A stretch of DNA of 13,670 bases from the NCBI GenBank assembly GCA_029058705.1, contig JAIDXA010000313.1, positions 1-13,670 of the forward strand. Reading direction: 5' to 3'. Shown piece by piece: positions 7,918 to 13,670 of the stretch (positions are counted from its first letter, which is position 1; each line of letters opens with the position of its first letter). A program made the translations under genes and the position numbers. The notes under the pieces were generated by a model, which saw nothing but the letters and a program-made list of their open reading frames with translations, searched no databases and was not told the DNA's origin. The stretch is from Paramuribaculum sp. Its GTDB lineage: Bacteria > Bacteroidota > Bacteroidia > Bacteroidales > Muribaculaceae.

Positions 7918-9284
7918 TGCTGGATAGTGGCGTTGATGGCCTCCACTGCCTCGGCAGGGGTGAGCAGGGACTGCTCTCCGGTTGACATGTTTTTCAAAGT
8001 CAGTTTTCCTTCAGCCATTTCGTTTTCACCGACAATTGCAACAAACGGAATGCCGAGCGCGTCGGCACGACCCATCTGTTTTTTCATTTTTGCCTTGTCG
8101 GGGAATATCTCGCCTTTGATTCCAGCCATTCTCATCTCTTTAAGCATCTTCATCGAAGCCATTGCTTCAGCCTCGCCGAAGTTGACAAACATAACCTGAG
8201 TCGAGAAGGCCGCTTCGGCCGGATAGAGATCGAGCGCATTCAGAACGTCATATATGCGGTCGGCGCCGAATGAGATCCCGACTCCCGACAGCCCGGGCAT
8301 TCCGAAAACGCCGGTCAGATTGTCGTAGCGTCCGCCGCCGGTAATGCTTCCGATGGCAACATCAAGGGCTTTGACCTCGATGATGGTCCCTGTGTAGTAG
8401 TTGAGCCCGCGTGCAAGTGAAACATCGAGCTCGAGAACTGCATTCAGGCCGAGAGCGGTAACCCCGTCGATCACTTCGCGAAGCTCACGGATTCCGAGCA
8501 GTCCGGTTTCACTCCCGGAAAGAACCTCTTCCAGTTTTGTCAGACGCTCTTCGGTCGAGCCGGATATTGACAGAATCGGCTGAATTCTTGAAACAGCATC
8601 TTCGCTGAGTCCGCGCTCGCGCAGTTCTTCGTTTACCTTTTCAAGGCCGATCTTATCGATTTTATCAATTGCCACAGTTATGTCGGTCAGTTTTTCCGGA
8701 GCGCCGATCAGCTCGGCTATTCCGGAGAGCACCTTTCGGTTGTTGAGTTTGATCGCGATATTGATGCGCAGACGGCGGAATACTTCGTCGACAAGCTGGA
8801 TGAGTTCGATCTCATTGATCAGCGAGTCGGAGCCGACCACATCGGCGTCGCACTGATAAAATTCTCTGTAACGGCCTTTCTGCGGGCGGTCGGCTCGCCA
8901 GACCGGTTGGATCTGAAAGCGTTTGAAAGGCATTTGCAGCTCGTTGCGATGCTGGACCACGAAGCGTGCGAACGGAACAGTCAGGTCGTAACGCAGTCCT
9001 TTTTCGGAAATTTTTGAAGTTATTCGCAACGAATCGGGATTTTCAAGCATTCCGGCGTCGACGTTTTTCATGAAATCGCCTGAGTTGAGAATCTTGAAAA
9101 GAAGTTTGTCGCCTTCCTCTCCATACTTGCCCATCAGGGTCGAGAGGTTTTCCATTGCGGGAGTTTCGATCTGGCTATAGCCATAAAGAGCGAAAACCGA
9201 ACGGATTGTTGAGAATATATAGTTTCGGCGAGCCATTTCGATTGGACCGAAATCGCGGGTGCCTTTAGGAATAGATGGCTTCAT
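7914..9284 (-). CDS. hisS: Histidyl-tRNA synthetase
   Basis: This class II synthetase charges tRNA-His. The 456-residue length is normal. PKGTRDFGP (6-14) is the typical start. Motif 2 runs from KRFQIQPVWRADRP to GRYREFYQCDAD (121-148), with Arg130 as the expected ATP-contacting arginine. ARGLNYYTGT (291-300) and GGGRYDNL (316-323) are the histidine-specific blocks, and motif 3 is GISFGADRI (336-344). The C-terminal anticodon-binding domain runs from about 360 to 456. It is the first gene of the - strand operon, with its own promoter region upstream, and ends in an ATGA overlap with pheA. Having an essential synthetase head an aromatic amino acid operon is the notable point. Confidence 0.96.
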   Translation of the reverse strand: MKPSIPKGTRDFGPIEMARRNYIFSTIRSVFALYGYSQIETPAMENLSTLMGKYGEEGDKLLFKILNSGDFMKNVDAGMLENPDSLRITSKISEKGLRYDLTVPFARFVVQHRNELQMPFKRFQIQPVWRADRPQKGRYREFYQCDADVVGSDSLINEIELIQLVDEVFRRLRINIAIKLNNRKVLSGIAELIGAPEKLTDITVAIDKIDKIGLEKVNEELRERGLSEDAVSRIQPILSISGSTEERLTKLEEVLSGSETGLLGIRELREVIDGVTALGLNAVLELDVSLARGLNYYTGTIIEVKALDVAIGSITGGGRYDNLTGVFGMPGLSGVGISFGADRIYDVLNALDLYPAEAAFSTQVMFVNFGEAEAMASMKMLKEMRMAGIKGEIFPDKAKMKKQMGRADALGIPFVAIVGENEMAEGKLTLKNMSTGEQSLLTPAEAVEAINATIQQ

Positions 9285-9308
9285 GTCAAATTGGTGTTAC
9301 TACGTGAT

Positions 9309-9316
9309 CAAATTTA
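9309..9316 (-). promoter_or_regulatory. Second candidate -7 box for the hisS operon
   Basis: TAAATTTG on the - strand also matches TAnnTTTG exactly. Transcription from it would start only about 18-20 bases before the hisS start. It may be an alternative promoter, or a chance match in AT-rich DNA. Confidence 0.3.
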
Positions 9317-9327
9317 ATAGCGAAATG

Positions 9328-9335
9328 CAAAATTA
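9328..9335 (-). promoter_or_regulatory. Candidate -7 box for the hisS operon
   Basis: TAATTTTG on the - strand is an exact match to the Bacteroidetes -7 consensus TAnnTTTG. It would put the start of transcription roughly 35-40 bases before the hisS ATG. No clear -33 TTG is seen at the usual distance. Confidence 0.5.
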
Positions 9336-9426
9336 CTAAAATATGGTGTCTTTTTTGTCCGATGAACTAAAAAATGGAGATGAAAAAATGAAAAAAACGT
9401 GAAAAAAAATAAGATTTTTGCATAAC

Positions 9427-9440
9427 TGCATAAATATGCT
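9427..9440 (+). promoter_or_regulatory. ARG-box-like operator
   Basis: TGCATAAATATGCT matches 13 of 14 positions of the classical ArgR half-site pair TGNATWWWWATNCA and contains the inverted repeat GCATA-AA-TATGC (9428-9439). An extra half-site TGCATA lies at 9419-9424, one 8-bp step upstream. The box sits just upstream of the arginine promoter -7 box, where the -33 contact would be, so bound ArgR would be expected to block it. ArgR itself is not in the window, so the regulator is inferred. Confidence 0.5.
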
Positions 9441-9452
9441 GAAATAATGTAG

Positions 9453-9460
9453 TAACTTTG
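9453..9460 (+). promoter_or_regulatory. -7 promoter box of the arginine operon
   Basis: TAACTTTG is an exact match to the Bacteroidetes -7 consensus TAnnTTTG. Transcription would start near 9464-9468 and make a leader of about 145 nt before the GNAT start codon. No good -33 TTG is present at the usual spacing; the ARG-box-like palindrome occupies that place. Confidence 0.6.
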
Positions 9461-9483
9461 CTGCCGAAAAAAGAACCTCGGAC

Positions 9484-9555
9484 ATGACCGGATTCTTTGG
9501 TTACGGTCAGTTTGTGTTCGGTTGCCTCACAATTACTGTAGACGAACGGCCGTAG
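9484..9555 (+). CDS. Candidate 23-residue leader (arrest) peptide of the arginine operon
   Basis: An ATG about 18 nt after the predicted transcription start opens a 23-codon frame that begins MTGFFGYGQFVFG and ends ITVDERP, stop TAG. The last five residues before the stop, VDERP, resemble the VDHRP end of the E. coli TnaC arrest peptide, and Phe12 aligns with TnaC Phe13. The TnaC Trp12 and Asp16 are not matched. The peptide is rich in Phe and Gly and has one Arg, at the penultimate codon. Position, size and ending suggest a regulatory peptide whose translation controls the genes downstream. No homology search was possible and expression is not shown; a chance ORF of this length is possible. 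Confidence 0.42.
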   Translation: MTGFFGYGQFVFGCLTITVDERP

Positions 9556-9560
9556 CTGAA
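9485..9560 (+). promoter_or_regulatory. Leader RNA with two competing pairings
   Basis: TGACCG (9485-9490) can pair perfectly with CGGTCA (9504-9509). The same 3' arm can instead join a longer stem in which 9496-9508 pairs with 9548-9560, a 13-bp helix containing several G-U pairs and a UACGG/CCGUA core. The second arm covers the end of the leader ORF and its stop codon, so a ribosome held there would block that helix. I see no standard terminator hairpin; a T6 run at 9597-9602 is not preceded by a strong stem. Confidence 0.3.
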
Positions 9561-9608
9561 ATTCAACAGAAATAACTCAGATTAATTACCAAGCAATTTT
9601 TTAGTTCG

Positions 9609-10226
9609 ATGAATGCGGACACTATAAAAGTGGAGTTTGCGCGTGACGAGCATGCGCGGTTTGCTGAACGCATCTGTAATCTCATATATGAATCGGCGTT
9701 GCAGCGAGGAACCGGGATAGCACGTCGGTCAACCGATTACATCACATCGAAAATCACAGGCGGCAAGGCTGTTGTGGCTCTTGATGGCGAGGAACTTATC
9801 GGCTTCAGCTACATTGAGTGCTGGGGTCATGGCGACTTTGTGGCGACTTCTGGACTTATTGTTGATCCGGCCTACCGTCATCTTGGTCTGGCTGGAAGAA
9901 TCAAGGAAAAAACATTCGAACTTGCCAGAGCCCGTTTCCCGTATGCCAAAATCTTCAGTATAACCACGTCGCTTCCGGTTATGAAGCTAAACTCCAGAAT
10001 GGGGTATAAACCGGTCACTTTCTCGGAGCTTACCGACGATGAAGAATTCTGGCAAGGCTGCAAGGGGTGTGTCAATTATGACATCCTTCAGCGCAACAAC
10101 AGGCGTATGTGTCTATGCACGGGAATGCTTTTTGACCCCAAACAGCCTCTGCCGTCAAACACTGCGGCTACCCCTTACATGATGCTGATCCGGAACAAGA
10201 TTAAAAAACTGTTCAGTATCAAGTGA
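9609..10226 (+). CDS. GNAT-family acyltransferase, probable N-acylglutamate synthase
   Basis: The acyl-CoA binding motif A of the GNAT fold is clear: SGLIVDPAYRHLGLAGRIKE (about 77-96) with R-x-x-G-L-A, preceded by the strand GEELIGFSYIE. As the first gene of an argG-argC-argD operon it most likely makes N-acetyl- or N-succinylglutamate, the first step of arginine synthesis, filling the role of ArgA. A C-terminal segment holds four close cysteines, CKGC (151, 154) and CLC (168, 170), which could bind a metal. An in-frame stop at 9573 and no ATG after it fix the start at 9609. The sequence does not show which acyl-CoA is used. Confidence 0.75.
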   Translation: MNADTIKVEFARDEHARFAERICNLIYESALQRGTGIARRSTDYITSKITGGKAVVALDGEELIGFSYIECWGHGDFVATSGLIVDPAYRHLGLAGRIKEKTFELARARFPYAKIFSITTSLPVMKLNSRMGYKPVTFSELTDDEEFWQGCKGCVNYDILQRNNRRMCLCTGMLFDPKQPLPSNTAATPYMMLIRNKIKKLFSIK

Positions 10227-10327
10227 TTCGTATGTGTTCATGGCGGGCTGATTCCCGTTTGTCCCGGTTTGAACTAATTTGAAAAAAACAAGAAATCGCA
10301 AAACATATACCTCACTCACTCAATTTT
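10227..10327 (+). other. 101-bp gap between the GNAT gene and argG
   Basis: This is AT-rich in its second half and contains a weak hairpin at 10242-10259, a 4-bp GC stem plus two G-T pairs around CTGATT. TAATTTG near 10276 is one base short of the -7 consensus. I see no convincing terminator or promoter, so argG is probably co-transcribed with the GNAT gene. Confidence 0.4.
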
Positions 10328-11545
10328 ATGGAAAAGAAAAAGAAAGTGGTGCTTGCCTTCAGTGGCGGCCTTGACACATCATTCTGCGCAAAATATCTCT
10401 CTGCCGACCTTGGTTATGAAGTCCATACGGCTATTGCCAATACCGGTGGATTCTCTCAGGAGGAGCTGTCGAACATCGAAAAGCGCGCGCTTGCTCTCGG
10501 AGCGGTCAGCCATGCCTCGCTTGATGTTACTAAAGATTACTATGACAAGAGCATCCGCTATATGATTGCCGGCAACGTCCTGCGTAACGGGACATATCCC
10601 ATATCGGTTTCGTCCGAGCGGATTTTTCAGGCGATCGCCATTATTGAGTATGCGAAAAAAATCGGAGCGGATGCAGTTGCACACGGTTCGACAGGGGCAG
10701 GAAACGATCAGGTGAGATTTGATCTGACATTTCAGATTCTTGCACCAGAAATCGAGATCATCACTCCGACCCGCGACATGACACTGACCCGCGAATATGA
10801 AATCGATTATCTTAAGAGTCATGGCTTTGAAGCCGATTTCAAGAAGCTGGAATATTCGATCAACAAGGGGTTGTGGGGGACAAGTATCGGAGGAAAGGAG
10901 ACCCTCAGGTCAGAGCAGACGCTCCCCGAAGAGGCTTACCCCAGCCAGGTGACCGTTACTGAACCTGAAAAACTTACAATCCGCTTTGAGAAAGGTGAGC
11001 CTGTTGCTGTAAACGGAGTCGAGATAGCCGATCGCATCGAAGCGATACGCACCATTGAAGAGATCGGAGCTAAATTCGGTATCGGCCGCGACATGCATAT
11101 TGGCGACACGATTATTGGCATCAAGGGGCGTGTAGGCTTTGAGGCTGCTGCTCCGATACTTATCATAGCCGCTCATAAGATGCTTGAAAAGCATACCCTT
11201 ACGAAATGGCAGCTTTACTGGAAGGATCAGATCGGCACTTGGTATGGCATGTTCCTCCACGAAGCCCAATATCTTGACCCTGTCATGCGCGATATGGAGA
11301 AATTCCTCGAAAGCACTCAGGCTCATGTTGACGGCACTGTCGAACTTGAACTGCGTCCCTATTGTTTCACTCTTGTAGGTGTTGATTCTCCCTATGATTT
11401 GATGAAGACCGACTTCGGCGAGTACGGCGAGGTCAATAAGGCGTGGAGCGCCGATGATGTCAAAGGGTTTACGACTATCATGGGCAATCCGATGAAGATT
11501 TATTATAATGTGACCCAACGTGCAGAATCGAAAAAAAATGATTAA
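10328..11545 (+). CDS. argG: Argininosuccinate synthase
   Basis: This enzyme joins citrulline and aspartate using ATP to give argininosuccinate. The 405-residue protein has the ATP pyrophosphatase loop FSGGLDTSF (11-19), GSTGAGNDQVRFD (120-132) for nucleotide and citrulline or aspartate binding, and YSINKGLWGTSIGG (176-189), all normal for ArgG. The start, MEKKKKVVLAFSGG, is family-like. It lies 101 bp after the GNAT gene. The 3' end holds an A8 run (11531-11538) and overlaps argC by 8 bp. Expected to be cytoplasmic and controlled by the operon promoter upstream of the GNAT gene. Confidence 0.96.
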   Translation: MEKKKKVVLAFSGGLDTSFCAKYLSADLGYEVHTAIANTGGFSQEELSNIEKRALALGAVSHASLDVTKDYYDKSIRYMIAGNVLRNGTYPISVSSERIFQAIAIIEYAKKIGADAVAHGSTGAGNDQVRFDLTFQILAPEIEIITPTRDMTLTREYEIDYLKSHGFEADFKKLEYSINKGLWGTSIGGKETLRSEQTLPEEAYPSQVTVTEPEKLTIRFEKGEPVAVNGVEIADRIEAIRTIEEIGAKFGIGRDMHIGDTIIGIKGRVGFEAAAPILIIAAHKMLEKHTLTKWQLYWKDQIGTWYGMFLHEAQYLDPVMRDMEKFLESTQAHVDGTVELELRPYCFTLVGVDSPYDLMKTDFGEYGEVNKAWSADDVKGFTTIMGNPMKIYYNVTQRAESKKND

Positions 11546-12500
11546 AGTTGGAATTATAGGAGGTGCCGGTTATACTGCCGGCGAGCTTATCCGACTGCTT
11601 CTGAATCATCCGGAGGTCGAGATTTCATTCGTGCATTCAACCAGCAATGCAGGCAACGCTCTGACCGATGTTCACGAGGGACTGGTCGGAGAGACTGGAT
11701 TGCACTTCTCCGATTCGTATGACCTTAATGCTGTCGATTGCCTTTTTATGTGTTCGGGTCACGGTGCGAGCCGGAAATTCTGGGATGAAAACGAGCGTCC
11801 GGAGTCTTTAAAAGTCATTGATCTTGCTCAGGATTTCCGCGATGAGAGTTGCGGTTACGTCTATGGACTGCCGGAGATTAATCGTGACCGCATTTCGGAA
11901 GCTGCTCTTGTGGCTAATCCGGGCTGCTTCGCTACCGCCATTCAGGTCGCTCTGATGCCTCTCGCTGCAACCGGAAATCTGAAATCTGATATCCACATCA
12001 CGGGCATCACCGGCTCTACCGGAGCAGGTGTAAAGCCGGGCGCGACTACGCATTTCAGCTGGCGTCATGCAAACATGTCTGTCTACAAGGCGTTTAATCA
12101 TCAACACCTAATGGAAATAAGGCAAACGCTTAAAAATCTTATGCCGGACTTTGATGCTGAACTCGAATTTATCCCGATGAGAGGTGATTTCGCGCGTGGA
12201 ATTTTCATCACGGCCTATCTGAAATCGGATCTGACAGAAGATGAAGCTGTCAGGATTTATGAGAACTATTATCGAGAGGCTGCATTTACATTCATTGCTT
12301 CGAAAACACTTGATCTCAAGCAGGTGGTAAACACAAACAAGGCAGTCGTGAAAGTTGAGAAGCATGGCGACAAACTGCTTGTGATGAGCGCGATCGACAA
12401 TCTTCTCAAAGGCGCGTCCGGACAAGCGGTGCAGAATATGAACCTAATGTTCGGTTTAGACGAGAAATGTGCATTGCGGCTTAAGGCCTCTGCATTTTAA
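11538..12500 (+). CDS. argC: N-acyl-gamma-glutamyl-phosphate reductase
   Basis: It reduces the N-acyl-glutamyl phosphate intermediate to the semialdehyde using NADPH. With the ATG at 11538 the protein has 320 residues and begins MIKVGIIGGAGYTAGEL, the standard Rossmann start of ArgC. A GTG 18 bases earlier would only add a Lys-rich stub, so it is not used. The catalytic cysteine is Cys130 in ANPGCFATA. GSTGAGVKPG and the C-terminal DNLLKGASGQAVQNMNLMFG are family signatures. The start lies within the last eight bases of argG, which suggests translational coupling. Bacteroides relatives handle N-succinyl intermediates, so this may be a succinyl-type enzyme; I cannot tell from sequence alone. 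Confidence 0.95.
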   Translation: MIKVGIIGGAGYTAGELIRLLLNHPEVEISFVHSTSNAGNALTDVHEGLVGETGLHFSDSYDLNAVDCLFMCSGHGASRKFWDENERPESLKVIDLAQDFRDESCGYVYGLPEINRDRISEAALVANPGCFATAIQVALMPLAATGNLKSDIHITGITGSTGAGVKPGATTHFSWRHANMSVYKAFNHQHLMEIRQTLKNLMPDFDAELEFIPMRGDFARGIFITAYLKSDLTEDEAVRIYENYYREAAFTFIASKTLDLKQVVNTNKAVVKVEKHGDKLLVMSAIDNLLKGASGQAVQNMNLMFGLDEKCALRLKASAF

Positions 12501-12534
12501 TGTTCGCTACGCGGTAAGCTAAACTATACTGAAA

Positions 12535-13668
12535 ATGGAACTATTCGATGTTTATTCGCTCTATGAGATAGAGCCCGTCAAAGGGGAGGGCAGCTATGTT
12601 TTCACGGCCGATGGAGTCCGCTATCTTGACCTTTATGGCGGGCATGCGGTGATTTCTATCGGACATGCACACCCCCGTTATGTTGAGGCTGTCAGCAAAC
12701 AGGTTGCTGCGCTCGGCTTTTACTCCAACTCCGTTGAGAATTCTCTGCAGCTGCGTCTTGCTGACAGACTCGGAAAGATGTCGGGCTATGAGGACTATAG
12801 ACTGTTTCTATGCAATTCGGGAGCTGAAGCGAATGAAAATGCGATGAAGCTCGCATCGTTTGCAACGGGCCGAAAACGCATTCTCGCTTTCAGCAATGCG
12901 TTTCACGGCCGCACTTCGGGTGCGGTAGCTGCGACCGACAACCCTAAGATCGTTGCTCCATTTAATGAGACGGACAATGTGGTCTTCGTGCCATTCAATA
13001 ATGCGGAAGCCGCTGGCAAACTGCTTGAAAGCGGAGAATTTGCTGCCATAATTGTCGAGGGCATCCAGGGTGTGGCCGGCATACGTGTGCCGTCAGAAGA
13101 GTTCATGCAGAGTTTGAGGCAGAAGGCAACAGAAACCGGAACACTTCTCATTCTCGATGAGATTCAGAGTGGTTATGGTCGCACTGGCCGATTTTTTGCT
13201 CATCAACATTATGGCATCAAGCCTGATATCATTACGTGTGCGAAAGGCATTGCCAACGGCTTTCCTATGGGGGCGGTGTTGATAGCGCCCTCGATCGAGG
13301 CCAGAAAAGGAATGCTTGGAACGACTTTCGGCGGCAATCATCTTGCATGCGCGGCTGCGTTGGCAGTGCTTGACGTGATCGAGTCTGAAAATCTGATTGA
13401 AAATGCAGCTTCGGTCGGTCGCTATCTGATCGAAAATCTCAAGGAAATTCCCGGTTTAAAGGATGTTCGCGGAAAGGGTCTGATGATCGGTTTCGATGTA
13501 GACGGATTCGGATCGGCAATGCGTCGCCGGCTGCTTTACGAAAAGCACATATTCACCGGGGGCGCAGGTGAGTCGACAGTCCGCTTGTTGCCGGCCCTTG
13601 GTTTGAGCAAAGATCAAGCGGACGTGTTTTTAAATGCTATAAAACAACTTGTTGACCAAAACGCTTAA
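12535..13668 (+). CDS. argD: N-acyl-ornithine aminotransferase (acetyl- or succinylornithine)
   Basis: This is a class III PLP aminotransferase that converts N-acyl-glutamate semialdehyde to N-acyl-ornithine with glutamate as amino donor. The 377 residues match ArgD. NSGAEANENAMKLA (94-107) is the phosphate-binding block, FHGRTSG (123-129) the stacking region, DEIQSGYGRTG (208-218, Asp208 to the PLP ring nitrogen) and CAKGIANGFPMGA with Lys237 the Schiff-base lysine. The protein lacks the long N-terminal extension of ornithine-oxo-acid aminotransferases. It begins 34 bp after argC. The window ends two bases after its stop, so whether the operon goes on is not visible. Confidence 0.93.
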   Translation: MELFDVYSLYEIEPVKGEGSYVFTADGVRYLDLYGGHAVISIGHAHPRYVEAVSKQVAALGFYSNSVENSLQLRLADRLGKMSGYEDYRLFLCNSGAEANENAMKLASFATGRKRILAFSNAFHGRTSGAVAATDNPKIVAPFNETDNVVFVPFNNAEAAGKLLESGEFAAIIVEGIQGVAGIRVPSEEFMQSLRQKATETGTLLILDEIQSGYGRTGRFFAHQHYGIKPDIITCAKGIANGFPMGAVLIAPSIEARKGMLGTTFGGNHLACAAALAVLDVIESENLIENAASVGRYLIENLKEIPGLKDVRGKGLMIGFDVDGFGSAMRRRLLYEKHIFTGGAGESTVRLLPALGLSKDQADVFLNAIKQLVDQNA

Positions 13669-13670
13669 TA

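Noticed and set aside
9597..9602. T6 run just before the GNAT start as an intrinsic terminator (attenuator)
   Set aside because: Only a 4-bp AATT/AATT pairing precedes it; there is no GC-rich stem.
10242..10259. Hairpin after the GNAT gene as a terminator
   Set aside because: The stem has only four GC pairs plus two G-T pairs, and the T-tail is short. argG is more likely in the same transcript.
10273..10280. Promoter directly upstream of argG
   Set aside because: CTAATTTG misses the first base of TAnnTTTG and has no clear -33 element, so support is too weak.
10910..11518. 202-codon - strand ORF opposite argG
   Set aside because: It is a shadow of argG, with no recognisable domain or promoter.
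11520..11537. GTG start for argC at 11520
   Set aside because: The added residues QNRKK come from the argG tail in another frame; ArgC proteins begin at MIKVGIIGG, i.e. at 11538.
1..13670. Mobile elements, CRISPR array, tRNA or rRNA genes, phage or defence genes
   Set aside because: No terminal inverted repeats, transposase or integrase motifs, regularly spaced repeats or RNA gene signatures were seen on either strand.

Overview
This window looks like chromosome of a gut-type Bacteroidales bacterium, possibly Muribaculaceae-like. This is inferred from gene order, protein variants and promoter style; no marker rRNA gene is present. Supporting signs are: promoters with the Bacteroidetes -7 box TAnnTTTG, little Shine-Dalgarno sequence, a DAHP synthase fused to chorismate mutase, a type IX secretion sorting tail on a large glycan hydrolase, and an arginine gene order in which a GNAT acyltransferase precedes argG, argC and argD. 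No mobile element, CRISPR array, rRNA or tRNA gene was seen.

Region 1 (1-3833, + strand) is the 3' part of a very large secreted glycoside hydrolase. It has a GH85-type endo-beta-N-acetylglucosaminidase catalytic domain, beta-sandwich and Fn3-like modules, a LamG/concanavalin-like domain and a C-terminal type A sorting domain. Its start lies before the window. Two hairpins follow it. The stronger one probably terminates both this gene and the operon that converges on it.

Region 2 (3951-9284, - strand) is a tightly packed five-gene operon, in order of transcription: hisS, pheA (prephenate dehydratase), a PLP aminotransferase, DAHP synthase/chorismate mutase, and tyrA (prephenate dehydrogenase). 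Two junctions are ATGA overlaps, one is an 11-bp overlap and one is a 25-bp gap. The last four genes provide the entry step, chorismate-to-prephenate, and both branches to phenylalanine and tyrosine. The hisS gene sits at the head of the operon.

Region 3 (9285-9608) is a 324-bp divergent control region. It holds a hisS promoter, phased A-tracts, an ARG-box-like operator overlapping the arginine promoter, and a leader of about 145 nt. The leader contains a 23-codon ORF, not previously annotated as far as I know, that ends in VDERP-stop. The end of E. coli TnaC is VDHRP-stop, so this is a candidate ribosome-arrest or attenuation peptide. It is the most interesting item in the window.

Region 4 (9609-13668, + strand) is an arginine biosynthesis operon: a GNAT acyltransferase (probable N-acyl-glutamate synthase), argG, argC and argD. 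Bacteroides relatives use N-succinylated intermediates, so ArgC and ArgD may work on N-succinyl rather than N-acetyl compounds. The sequence alone does not decide this. argB, argF/argF', argE, argH and argR are not in the window.
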